Source: Streptomyces canus (GTDB lineage Bacteria; Actinomycetota; Actinomycetes; Streptomycetales; Streptomycetaceae). From it: DNA of 64,000 nt. Each line of letters begins with the position of its first letter. The stretch's first letter is position 1. Location of the stretch: assembly GCF_030815415.1 (NCBI RefSeq), contig NZ_JAUSWW010000001.1, positions 8,556,001-8,620,000 on the forward strand. Direction: 5' to 3'. A program made the position numbers and the translations under genes. Under the pieces are notes generated by a model. The model was not told the origin of the DNA. It made no database searches and saw nothing but the letters and a program-made list of their open reading frames with translations. Below, in pieces: positions 51,548 through 59,695 of the stretch.

Positions 51548-52756
51548 CTAGAAGTCCTCCTCCACGGCAGCGGTGGCCACGATCTCGGCGAGGAACGAAT
51601 CCGGGTGTGCGGCCGCGCTGTCGTGCGGTGCCGCCGCGACGCCGAGCCGGTGCCGGGCCAGGGCTCGTACCGCCTCACGCGCCGCACGGTCATCGGTGTC
51701 CGGTCCCGGGTCGAACCCCGGCAGCAGGATGCCGACTTCGATGCTCGGCGTCGTCGACGCCGGGATGTCCAGGTCCGCCCGGCCGCTCCACACGTCGTCC
51801 CGCCTGGCCAGCGGAACGCGGTCCGACGGGCTGCCGTCCACGTGGACCTCCGCCGCGAGGTGCACCCCGCCCACGGGGGCCGCGATGTCGGCGACGACCT
51901 CGACCTCGATCCGCCGCCCGGCGCCGAGCGCGTACGCCGTCCAGGACACGGCGCCCTCGGACGCGTCGACGAAGCCGGGGGGATAGCGGCACCAGTCGTT
52001 GGTCCCCGAGCCCCGGGCGATCACGCGGTCGGTCGCGGTGCGGAGACTACCTGCCGCGAGGGTGAACTCCTGCTGTCGTGCGAAGAGTTCGCTGAGGTCG
52101 AGCGGTGTGGCAGTCGGCCGGTGGTCCTGTTCCAGGGCCGGCCCGAGGCGCCGTAGTGCCTCCCCGTCCAGCCCGACGTTGTCGGCCGCGTCGTCGATCA
52201 GCCGTAGAACGCGGTCCAGTTGGCGAGGCGGGGCCGCCGACCGCCGCCAGCGGATCAGCGGGTCGAGCGCGGCCAGGTGCTCCTTCAGCAGCTCGGTGCC
52301 TTCCAACTCTCCTGACGCGTCGAGGAGTTGCTGGCATTCGTGGGTCAGTGCGGCCAGCTCGAGGCCCAGCACGTCCGGTTCGAGCGCGGGAATCCCGTCC
52401 AGGTACGACGTCGGCCACCAGCGGGCCGCCCAGTGCCCGAGGGCGAGGCGGGCGGCAGCCTCGGCGAGCGCGGTCGGCTGCTCGGGCAGCGTCAGCTCGG
52501 CGGCCGGCGTTCCCGACGCGACGGCGTCGACAGCGGCGGCCGTACGCTCGCCGTAGAGCGCCCACAGCCACTGCTGGGCCCGGCCCACGTCATGGATCTC
52601 CGCTGCCGGCAGGCCTGTCGGGCCCAGGACGGGCCAGGTCAGGACGGCGCCCGCGACGTCGAGGACGGCCCGGGTGAAGGGGGGACCGGCGGAGGGTCCC
52701 GCGATGTGTACGGTGCGGTCCTCGGCTCGCGTGATGGCACAGCGCCGTTCAGGCAT
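51548..52756 (-). CDS. Unknown CHAT-operon protein, 402 aa
   Basis: A 402-residue protein with no domain I recognise. The first part (about 1-230) is helical and Trp/Leu-rich (QQWLWALYGERTAAAV; LGHWAARWWPTSYLDG). The second part (about 270-370) looks beta-rich, with SWTAYALGAGRRIEVEVV and IEVGILLPGFDPGPD. The start ATG shares one base with the preceding stop (TGATG). It is second in the operon, and ends 3 bp before the TPR gene. In related caspase/TPR-associated loci such proteins are postulated as sensors. I infer this only from position. Confidence 0.8.
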   Translation of the reverse strand: MPERRCAITRAEDRTVHIAGPSAGPPFTRAVLDVAGAVLTWPVLGPTGLPAAEIHDVGRAQQWLWALYGERTAAAVDAVASGTPAAELTLPEQPTALAEAAARLALGHWAARWWPTSYLDGIPALEPDVLGLELAALTHECQQLLDASGELEGTELLKEHLAALDPLIRWRRSAAPPRQLDRVLRLIDDAADNVGLDGEALRRLGPALEQDHRPTATPLDLSELFARQQEFTLAAGSLRTATDRVIARGSGTNDWCRYPPGFVDASEGAVSWTAYALGAGRRIEVEVVADIAAPVGGVHLAAEVHVDGSPSDRVPLARRDDVWSGRADLDIPASTTPSIEVGILLPGFDPGPDTDDRAAREAVRALARHRLGVAAAPHDSAAAHPDSFLAEIVATAAVEEDF

Positions 52757-54117
52757 CACGCGCTCCTCGGCTCGGCGGCGGGCTCGGCGGCCGCCGACAG
52801 GGTGCGCAGTGCGGTACGGACTCGTGCGCGGTGGTCCATCATCACCGAGCGGGCGACCCCGTCGAGCACGCCCCAGGCCGATGCCGCGTCGGGCAGTGCC
52901 GCGTCGCGGACGTCGCGTCCGTGCAGCCTTACCCAAAGGCGCCGCATGTACGCGGCCCACGGGGTGCGCAGGTCCTGGGCGAGGGCGTTCAGTACACCGC
53001 CGTCCGGATCGGGGCGGGGGGAGACGGTCATCCTGCGGGCTCGGAGGACCGAAGCCTCCCGCTGCCAGCGGCTGTTGACGATGCGGTGGGCCGCCGTCGG
53101 CCCCGCCACAGAGGTCCCGGCGCCCAGCGGATCGAGGCCCACCGCGAGGCGGCCGCCGAGCACGACGGTGACGCGCAGGCTCTCGTCGTACAGGCCCAGC
53201 GGGGCGCAGCTGCGGTCGACCTCCCGCCGGACGAGCTCCGGCACGGTCGGCAGTTGCTCGCGGTGGGTCGACGCCTGGAGCACGGTGAAGAGCCGTTCGA
53301 AGAGCGTGCGGTCGAACGGCGCGGGGAGTGTGGCGGTCGAGGCGCTCCGGCCGACCTCGGGGCGTGGGGGCACGCGGTGCGCGGTCAGTCCGAGGTGCGG
53401 GGGTACGTCGGCGCGGTCCCAGACGTCGGCCGGGTGCGCCGCCCACAGGGCTCGCCCGAGCAGGCTGCCGTGCCCGGCCCGGACCATGGCGGCGAAGGCC
53501 GGCGAATCGGCCTCCGCCGCACCGCAGGCCTCGAGGACCTCGGCCGCCAGGCCCGTATCGGCGGCACCCGGTGCCGCTGCGCGTCCCTCCCACGCCGCTG
53601 CCAGCTCGGCGTCGAGCCGGGCGCACCGGGCGGCGTCCGCCAGATGCTCCTTCAGTGCCTCCACCGTGCGTCCGCCGGAAGCGTCCACGACGTCTTCGAG
53701 TACCGCCCTCGCCACCGCGTCCGCGCCGGGCCCCGGCGCCCCGTGCTCGGTCGCCAGCTCGAAGCACCGCTGGAAGTACAGGTCCTGGGGGTTGCCCGCC
53801 ACGATGCCCAGCGCCCGGCGGGTCTTCTTCAGCAGCGTGAACCACTGTGCCGTCGCTTCCAGAACCGCACCGGACTCCCGTATCAGCGCGTCCAGTTGCT
53901 CCGCCTCCCGCGCGTCGAGGAAGTCGGCGGCGAGCTCCGGACGCAGCGCGGGCCGGACGATCAGCGGCAGCACGATCAGCTTGACCGTCCGGGTCAGCGG
54001 CGCGCCACCGGGCCCGCTCAGCGCCCGGGGACCCGGCCCGAGGCCGCGCCAAGCCGTGTCGATGACCATCGCGCGCGGACGGCGCTCGCCGGTCGACGGC
54101 TGGCTCGGGGACGGCAT
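52756..54117 (-). CDS. Unknown first protein of the CHAT operon, 453 aa
   Basis: A protein of up to 453 residues that I do not recognise. It has a hydrophobic strand LIVLPLIVRPAL near residue 48, a helical centre with TAQWFTLLKKTRRALGIV, and a C-terminal part with GLYDESLRVTVVLGG and DLRTPWAAYMRRLWVRLHG. The start could be ATG at 54117 or the ATG 16 codons later (MVIDTAWRG); neither has a strong site. It begins the operon, opposite a 141-residue gene across 114 bp that contains the 19-bp motif. No catalytic motif was found. Confidence 0.78.
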   Translation of the reverse strand: MPSPSQPSTGERRPRAMVIDTAWRGLGPGPRALSGPGGAPLTRTVKLIVLPLIVRPALRPELAADFLDAREAEQLDALIRESGAVLEATAQWFTLLKKTRRALGIVAGNPQDLYFQRCFELATEHGAPGPGADAVARAVLEDVVDASGGRTVEALKEHLADAARCARLDAELAAAWEGRAAAPGAADTGLAAEVLEACGAAEADSPAFAAMVRAGHGSLLGRALWAAHPADVWDRADVPPHLGLTAHRVPPRPEVGRSASTATLPAPFDRTLFERLFTVLQASTHREQLPTVPELVRREVDRSCAPLGLYDESLRVTVVLGGRLAVGLDPLGAGTSVAGPTAAHRIVNSRWQREASVLRARRMTVSPRPDPDGGVLNALAQDLRTPWAAYMRRLWVRLHGRDVRDAALPDAASAWGVLDGVARSVMMDHRARVRTALRTLSAAAEPAAEPRSA

Positions 54118-54150
54118 GGGCAGAGCGTACGTCCTGGGGGAACTGGTGGT

Positions 54151-54169
54151 CGAACCTGGGATCGGTAGG
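54151..54169 (+). repeat. 19-bp motif, copy 2 (divergent CHAT operon promoter region)
   Basis: CGAACCTGGGATCGGTAGG, identical to 47729-47747. It lies between the divergent starts at 54117 (minus) and 54232 (plus), where regulation of the CHAT operon would act. Confidence 0.7.
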
Positions 54170-54231
54170 TGCTGCCCGCCTCCTAACGTCCACACCACCA
54201 GGCAGAACGGACCGGAAGGGCAGGCACAGCA

Positions 54232-54657
54232 ATGGGAATCTTCGGCAAGCGCAAGAGCCGCGAGGAGAAGGCCGCCAAGATCGTGGAGCAGGTGGCCGGC
54301 GGCAAGGGTTTCTACGGCCGTATGACGCGCGCGACGCTCGGCGGCGAGGACTACGCCAAGCTCCAGCAGACGATCGGCGCGTACCACTCCGGAGCCGCTG
54401 TGCGGCAGTTGCTGGCCATGGGCGTGCCGACGACGCCCGCCGTCGTCGTGTCGATCAGCGACACCGGCAAGCTGGTCAACTTCGACCCGGTCGTCGACCT
54501 GGTCCTCCAGCTGACCGGGGCCACCGCCGACCCGATCACGCTCCAGACCATTGTCTCGAAACTGCGCATCCCCCGCGCCGGTGATCAGGTACTGCTGATC
54601 GCGGATCCCGCCAATCCCGGCGGCTACCTCTACGCGGGAGACGGGGCGACGCCGTGA
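54232..54657 (+). CDS. Small protein divergent from the CHAT operon, 141 aa
   Basis: A 141-residue protein. A basic N-terminus (MGIFGKRKSREEKAAK) leads to a region with VTRA-type helices and a C-terminal beta-rich part (GDQVLLIADPANPGGYLYAG). GGAAGGGCAGG is upstream of ATG. No domain is recognised. It is the only gene on the plus strand at this end of the island and shares its promoter region with the CHAT operon. Small companion proteins are a described component of caspase/TPR-associated systems, so it may be the inhibitor or adaptor; this is inference. Confidence 0.78.
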   Translation: MGIFGKRKSREEKAAKIVEQVAGGKGFYGRMTRATLGGEDYAKLQQTIGAYHSGAAVRQLLAMGVPTTPAVVVSISDTGKLVNFDPVVDLVLQLTGATADPITLQTIVSKLRIPRAGDQVLLIADPANPGGYLYAGDGATP

Positions 54658-54737
54658 CGACACCGCCGTACGAGGTGTTTTTATCGTGTCGGCTTGCCTG
54701 GAGCGCAACGATGACTCCAGGCAACCGACTTCCGGCT

Positions 54738-56261
54738 CTAGAAGAACCCGAGTTTCTTCGGACTGTAGGAAACGAGCAGGTTCTTCGTCTGCTGGTAGTG
54801 GTCCAGCATCATCTTGTGTGTCTCGCGGCCGATCCCGGACTGCTTGTAACCGCCGAAGGCGGCGTGTGCCGGATAGGCGTGGTAGCAGTTGGTCCAGACG
54901 CGGCCTGCCTGGATGGCGCGGCCGGCGCGGTAGGCGGTGTTGATGTCGCGGGTCCAGACGCCTGCTCCGAGGCCGTACAGGGTGTCGTTCGCGATCTTGA
55001 TGGCGTCGTCGAAGTCGTCGAAGGACGCGATGGAGACGACCGGTCCGAAGATCTCCTCCTGGAAGATCCGCATCCGGTTGTCGCCCTCGAAGATGGTCGG
55101 CTGGACGTAGTACCCGCCCTTCAACTCGCCGTCGTACTCGATGCGTTGGCCGCCGGTGAGAATCTTCGCGCCTTCCTGCCGGCCGATGTCGAGGTAGGAG
55201 AGGATCTTCTCGAGCTGGTCGTTGGAGGCCTGGGCGCCGATCATCGTGTCGGTGTCGAGGGGGTGACCCGGCTTGATCAGTTCGGTGCGGGCGACCGCCG
55301 CCTGAAGGAACTCGGCGTAGTGGCCGCGCTGGACCAGGGCCCGGGACGGGCAGGTGCACACCTCGCCCTGGTTGAGGGCGAACATGGTGAAACCCTCAAG
55401 GGCCTTGTCGCGGAAGTCGTCGTCGTGCGCCCACACGTCATCGAAGAAGATGTTGGGGGACTTGCCGCCGAGTTCGAGTGTGACCGGCTTGATGTTCTCC
55501 GAGGCGTACTGCATGATCAGCCGCCCCGTCGTCGTCTCGCCCGTGAACGCAACCTTCGCCACCCGCGGGCTCGACGCGAGCGGCTTGCCCGCCTCCACTC
55601 CGAAGCCGTTGACGATGTTGACCACGCCCGGCGGCAGCAGGTCGGCGATCAGGCTCATCCAGTAGTGGATGGACGCCGGGGTCTGTTCGGCCGGCTTGAT
55701 GACGACCGCGTTGCCCGCGGCGAGGGCGGGGGCGAGCTTCCACACCGCCATCAGGATCGGGAAGTTCCACGGGATGATCTGCGCGACCACGCCGAGCGGT
55801 TCGTGGAAGTGGTACGCCACCGTGTCGTCGTCGACCTCGCCGAGCGAGCCCTCCTGCGCGCGGATCGCCCCCGCGAAGTAACGGAAGTGGTCGATGGCGA
55901 GCGGGATGTCGGCCGCCAGCGTCTCGCGCACCGGCTTGCCGTTCTCCCAGCTCTCCGCGACGGCCAGCGGCTCCAGATACGCCTCCATACGGTCGGCGAT
56001 CTTCAGCAGGATGTCGGAGCGCTCGGTCACCGACGTACGGCCCCACGTCGGGGCGGCCGCGTGTGCCGCGTCGAGCGCCCGCTCCACGTCCTCCGCCGTG
56101 CCGCGCGCGACCTCGGTGAACGGCTGCCCGTTGACCGGCGAGGGGTTCTCGAAGTACTGCCCACGGGCCGGCGGTATGTACTCGCCGCCGATGAAGTGGT
56201 CGTAGCGCGCCTGGTAGGAGACGATCGCGCCCTCGGTGCCGGGCGCCGCGTAACGGGTCAT
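54738..56261 (-). CDS. NAD-dependent aldehyde dehydrogenase (acetaldehyde type)
   Basis: A 507-residue aldehyde dehydrogenase of the ExaC/AldA group. Catalytic Cys lies in QGEVCTCPSR, the Glu in LELGGKSPN, and the PWNFP motif is present. GGGAGGCAGACCAGC precedes the ATG. The C-terminal VSYSPKKLGFF is typical of the family. The adjacent GAF regulator belongs to the AcoR-like class that activates such genes. Likely oxidises acetaldehyde or other short aldehydes. Confidence 0.94.
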   Translation of the reverse strand: MTRYAAPGTEGAIVSYQARYDHFIGGEYIPPARGQYFENPSPVNGQPFTEVARGTAEDVERALDAAHAAAPTWGRTSVTERSDILLKIADRMEAYLEPLAVAESWENGKPVRETLAADIPLAIDHFRYFAGAIRAQEGSLGEVDDDTVAYHFHEPLGVVAQIIPWNFPILMAVWKLAPALAAGNAVVIKPAEQTPASIHYWMSLIADLLPPGVVNIVNGFGVEAGKPLASSPRVAKVAFTGETTTGRLIMQYASENIKPVTLELGGKSPNIFFDDVWAHDDDFRDKALEGFTMFALNQGEVCTCPSRALVQRGHYAEFLQAAVARTELIKPGHPLDTDTMIGAQASNDQLEKILSYLDIGRQEGAKILTGGQRIEYDGELKGGYYVQPTIFEGDNRMRIFQEEIFGPVVSIASFDDFDDAIKIANDTLYGLGAGVWTRDINTAYRAGRAIQAGRVWTNCYHAYPAHAAFGGYKQSGIGRETHKMMLDHYQQTKNLLVSYSPKKLGFF

Positions 56262-56285
56262 GCTGGTCTGCCTCCCTGCAGCAGC

Positions 56286-56305
56286 GCTGCCCGCCGTTGG
56301 GCAGC
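56286..56305 (-). terminator. Hairpin after the GAF regulator gene
   Basis: GCTGCCC (56286-56292) and GGGCAGC (56299-56305) pair over 7 bp with loop GCCGTT, between the regulator stop and the aldehyde dehydrogenase start. Confidence 0.45.
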
Positions 56306-56330
56306 TCTCTGCGCGAGGCTAGGGACGGGG

Positions 56331-56350
56331 ACGTTGCAACTACGTTGCCG
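56331..56350. promoter_or_regulatory. Candidate operator with ACGTTGC direct repeats
   Basis: ACGTTGC occurs at 56331 and 56342, 11 bp apart, and the first is part of the palindrome GTTGCAAC (56333-56340). It lies 70 bp upstream of the aldehyde dehydrogenase start, next to its predicted activator gene. Confidence 0.4.
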
Positions 56351-56356
56351 TCGGCT

Positions 56357-57658
56357 TCAGGGACCGGGGCGGAGCGCCTCCGGTGCCGCGACTCCCCGGC
56401 GCCGTACGCCCGGTGCCGACAGCTCCGCCTCCAGCGCCGCCAGCCGCGAGCGCGCCGCCGCCGTCGGACGGGCCGCCACCAGGGCCCGCCACACCTCGAA
56501 GTCGTCCTCGCCCCACGGCGTGTGCGCCCAGTCCGCCAGCAGATCCGGGTCGCGGCGGGCGATCAGCGCGGTACGGAGACCGTCGGCGAGACGGCGTCTG
56601 AGGCGCACCACCGAGGGGGCCTGGGAAGCGGGCAGCAGCGGACCGGAGTACGCCGTCGCCGCCGCCGTGACCGCACCGGTCTCCAGCCGCCGCTCCACGA
56701 CGGAGACATCGGACTCGACCGGCACGGTGAGCCGGTAGGGGCGCGAGGCCAGCAGGCCGGGGCCGAGAACCCTGCGCAGCCGGGCCAGTTCGGCGCGCAG
56801 TGTCACCGGCGTCACCGACTCGTCCTCGTACAGCGCGCACAGCAGCTCGTCGCCGGTCAGCCCCTCCGGATGACGGGTCAGCAGCACCATGATCTCGCTG
56901 TGCCGGCGGCTGAGCCTGATCCGGCGGCCCCCGGTGAGCAGCTGGGCCTCGTCCCGGCCCAGTGCGGTCAACTCGGGCAGGCCGGCCGCGGGCATCTCCG
57001 GGGCGAGCAGCGCCAGATGGGACTCCGCGGCCCGCGCGACCGCCTGGACGAAGCCCAGACTGTGCGGATGCGCGAGCCCGTCCCCGCCGGTGATATCCAC
57101 GGCACCCAGCACCCGCCCGGTACGGGGATCGTGCACCGGAGCCGCCGCGCAGGTCCACGGCTGCACCCGCCGGATGAAGTGCTCGGCGGCGAACACCTGC
57201 ACCGGCCGGTCGAGGGCCACCGCCGTCCCCGGCGCGTTGGTCCCGACCGCGGTCTCCGCCCACCGCGCCCCCGGCACGAAGTTCATCAGCCCCGCCTGCC
57301 GCCGGGTCGACGCATGCCCCTCGACCCACAGCAGCCTGCCGTGCGCGTCGCAGACCGCGAGCAGATGCTCCCCGTCGGCCGCGAACGTACCCAGCAGTTC
57401 ACGGAAGAGCGGCATCACCCGGGCCAGCGGATGCTCGGCCCGATAGACACCGAGGTCGCCGTCCATGAGCTCGACGCTCGCGCTCCCGTCGGGCCCGACA
57501 CCGGCCCGCGCGGAACGCCGCCATGAGTCCGCCACCACCGGGCGCACCGGCCGCGGCACGGTACCCGCCTCGGTGAACGTCTCGTGCGCGAGGCGCAGCA
57601 TCCGCGCACGCTCGGAGGGGTCGGCCCCCGGCTCCAGGGCCACCCACGGATCGGTCAA
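56357..57658 (-). CDS. GAF-domain transcriptional regulator of the aldehyde dehydrogenase
   Basis: A 433-residue AcoR-like regulator without a central AAA domain. The N-terminal part matches the GAF region with VADSWRRS, GTNAPGTAVALDRPVQVF and HPHSLGFVQA. A C-terminal winged-helix region (about 250-330; GRRIRLSRRHSEIMVLLTRHPEGLTGDELL) probably binds DNA. TTG start preceded by GGAGG. The stop is 95 bp from the aldehyde dehydrogenase gene, which it presumably activates in response to aldehyde or alcohol. Confidence 0.88.
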   Translation of the reverse strand: MTDPWVALEPGADPSERARMLRLAHETFTEAGTVPRPVRPVVADSWRRSARAGVGPDGSASVELMDGDLGVYRAEHPLARVMPLFRELLGTFAADGEHLLAVCDAHGRLLWVEGHASTRRQAGLMNFVPGARWAETAVGTNAPGTAVALDRPVQVFAAEHFIRRVQPWTCAAAPVHDPRTGRVLGAVDITGGDGLAHPHSLGFVQAVARAAESHLALLAPEMPAAGLPELTALGRDEAQLLTGGRRIRLSRRHSEIMVLLTRHPEGLTGDELLCALYEDESVTPVTLRAELARLRRVLGPGLLASRPYRLTVPVESDVSVVERRLETGAVTAAATAYSGPLLPASQAPSVVRLRRRLADGLRTALIARRDPDLLADWAHTPWGEDDFEVWRALVAARPTAAARSRLAALEAELSAPGVRRRGVAAPEALRPGP

Positions 57659-57748
57659 CTCGGCCTCCGAAAGGCGATGCGGCTGGAGACATCGTCACTC
57701 CCGGTACGCGCGCGGACAACCTTTTCGACCGGCGTCACCCGAACGACG

Positions 57749-58354
57749 TCACTGCCCGGCGCGCTCGACCAGCCTCATATAGCGCTCCCAGTCCCAGTGC
57801 GGCCCGGGGTCGGTGTGGTCCGAACCCGGCACCTCGTAGTGCGCGATGATGTGCGCCCGGTCCCTCGGGATCGCGTACTTGGCGCAGATGTCGGCCGTCA
57901 GCCGCGCCGACTGTTCGTACAGGACGTCGGTGAAGTACGCGGGGCGGTCGACCCACCCCTCGTGCTCGATGCCGATACTGCGCGTGTTGTAGTCCCAGTT
58001 CCCCGCGTGCCAGGCGATGTCGGCCTCGCGGACGCACTGCGCGATGTTGCCGTCCCGGGAACGGACCACGTAGTGGGCGGACACCTGCTTTCCGGGACTT
58101 CGGAAGACACCCAGGGTCTTGCGGTAGCTCGTCTGCGTCACATGGATGATCACGAGGTCGATCGGGTGGCTCGTCGGGCGGTTCGCCGAGGTGCGGTTGG
58201 CGGACGTCGCCGGCTGCCACTCGGCGAGCGGGTGGTCGACGGCGTGGGTGTCCGCTCCGGCGCGCGCCTCCGGTAGCAGCGCGTACGGGACGACGGTGAG
58301 GGCGGCGCCCTTCAGGAGCCGTCGTCTGCTCGGCAGCGGTCTTGCCCGTTCCAT
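57749..58354 (-). CDS. Tat-exported N-acetylmuramoyl-L-alanine amidase (Amidase_2)
   Basis: A 201-residue secreted amidase. The twin-arginine signal (PSRRRLLKGAAL) ends near ALLPEARAGA. The amidase fold shows zinc ligands IIHVTQT and GSDHTDPGPHWDW, as in T7 lysozyme-like proteins. It cleaves the bond between MurNAc and L-Ala in peptidoglycan. AAAGG lies 11 bp upstream of ATG. It follows the frameshifted acetamidase gene on the same strand. Confidence 0.91.
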   Translation of the reverse strand: MERARPLPSRRRLLKGAALTVVPYALLPEARAGADTHAVDHPLAEWQPATSANRTSANRPTSHPIDLVIIHVTQTSYRKTLGVFRSPGKQVSAHYVVRSRDGNIAQCVREADIAWHAGNWDYNTRSIGIEHEGWVDRPAYFTDVLYEQSARLTADICAKYAIPRDRAHIIAHYEVPGSDHTDPGPHWDWERYMRLVERAGQ

Positions 58355-58397
58355 GGACGATCGCCTTTCGGAGGTGCGGTGTTGATCAAGACGCGGG

Positions 58398-59412
58398 TCA
58401 GGGACGGACGGTTGCCGCGATCTCCCTCAGCCGCGCGTGCACACCACGGTGCGTCTCCCGTGCGGGCAGCCACTGTTTGCGGATCTTCGCCACGCACGTG
58501 TAGTTTGGTGTCGCACACATTGGCCAGCGGCGATTCCACGGCCTGGGTCGCGAACTGGTACGCGTCCAGTTCACTGAACCCGTAGTCGCGCACCAGCCAC
58601 CGCACCAGATCGAGTTGGGATATCCGGAACGCGTCTTCCAGCGGCCGCGCCGACCCCGTCGAGATGATGTGGGTGTCCGACTCGATGCGCGGCCAGGGTG
58701 TCGCGATCCCCTTCAGCAGCTCCACGATCACGACGGTGTTCATCGCGCACTCGACGGCGACCCCGCAGGTCTCGCCCTCGCCCTGCCGGGCATGTCCGTC
58801 GCCGAGGCTGAGCAACGCGCCCTCGACGTTCACACCGAGGTAGCAGGTGACGCCGGCTCGCATCTCCGGTGTGTCCATGTTCCCGCCGTGTGCGTCGGGC
58901 ACCAGCGCCGAGCGGACCTCCAGGTTGGCGGGGGCCACTCCCACGGTGCCGTGCATCGGGTCCATGGGCAGCTCGGCCTCGAAGTCGCTGTCGTGTGCGC
59001 GGAACAGCGCTGTGCGGCGGGTCCGGTCCAGCTGCCAGATCCAGACGGTCTCCGGGAGGGGCGGCTGCAAAGTGGCCGTCGTGTGGGTCGATGTGAGCGC
59101 GCCGAAGAGGGGGACCGTGGTGGATGCGGCCCAGTCCCGGGCCGGCTCGATCGACACGAAGTGCACGGCGACCGTGTCGCCCGGCTCGGCGCCCTCCACG
59201 TGGAAGGGACCGGTCTGCGGGTTCAGGAACGGGAACTCGCACACTTCGGAGACCAAGTCCTTCTCCGACCGCACCCGTCCGGCGAAGCAGTCCTCGGTGA
59301 ACAGGTCGAGAACCGTGCCGGGCACGATGCGTGCCACGGGCGGCGCACCGCCGAACGTCCAGGCGTACTCGCCCGGTTCGGGCCGCACGGTCAGGATCCG
59401 GGGGTCGCTCAT
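58398..59412 (-). CDS. Acetamidase/formamidase family protein, disrupted by a one-base frameshift
   Basis: A gene for a 337-residue enzyme of the acetamidase/formamidase (FmdA) family. The N-terminal part (about 1-300) is intact, with HFVSIEPARDW, PMDPMHGTVGVAP and LSLGDGHARQGEGE. At 58504-58506 a run TTT (complement AAA in ACCAAACTAC) should have two bases. With one removed, the downstream frame reads NYTCVAKIRKQWLPARE and ends HARLREIAATVRP at a TGA (58398-58400), matching the family's C-terminus. As sequenced, translation instead runs on to 58312, into the start of the amidase gene. Either a genuine frameshift or a sequencing error; the reading here covers the corrected gene. Confidence 0.88.
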
Positions 59413-59638
59413 GGCTGCACTGCTCCGTTTCGCGGAAGGCCGGCGGGGAGGGCTCCTTGACGTGGACGCGGGTCGTTCCGGCCGCGCGTCCCGGGTGGCG
59501 TCGTATCAGGACGATCAGCACCAGGAGAGGCGGATACCGCACCGGCTGGAGCGACTCGCGTGCATCACGTTACGGCGCTTGCGGGTTGGGCAGAAGGACG
59601 CGGCGGGTTTCGGTGGACGGCCTGCGACCTGTGGATAA

Positions 59639-59664
59639 CTCGCTCACTCAGGCGAGTGAACGAG
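59639..59664 (-). terminator. Hairpin terminator after the ROK regulator gene
   Basis: CTCG-C-TCACTC pairs with GAGTGA-A-CGAG around the loop AGGC, 10 bp of stem with one mismatch. It lies 32 bp beyond the ROK stop. The same gap (59413-59695, 283 bp, no gene seen) contains a consensus DnaA-box-like TGTGGATAA at 59630. Confidence 0.6.
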
Positions 59665-59695
59665 GCGTGCGGGCCGGAGCGAAGTCGCCCTGGGG

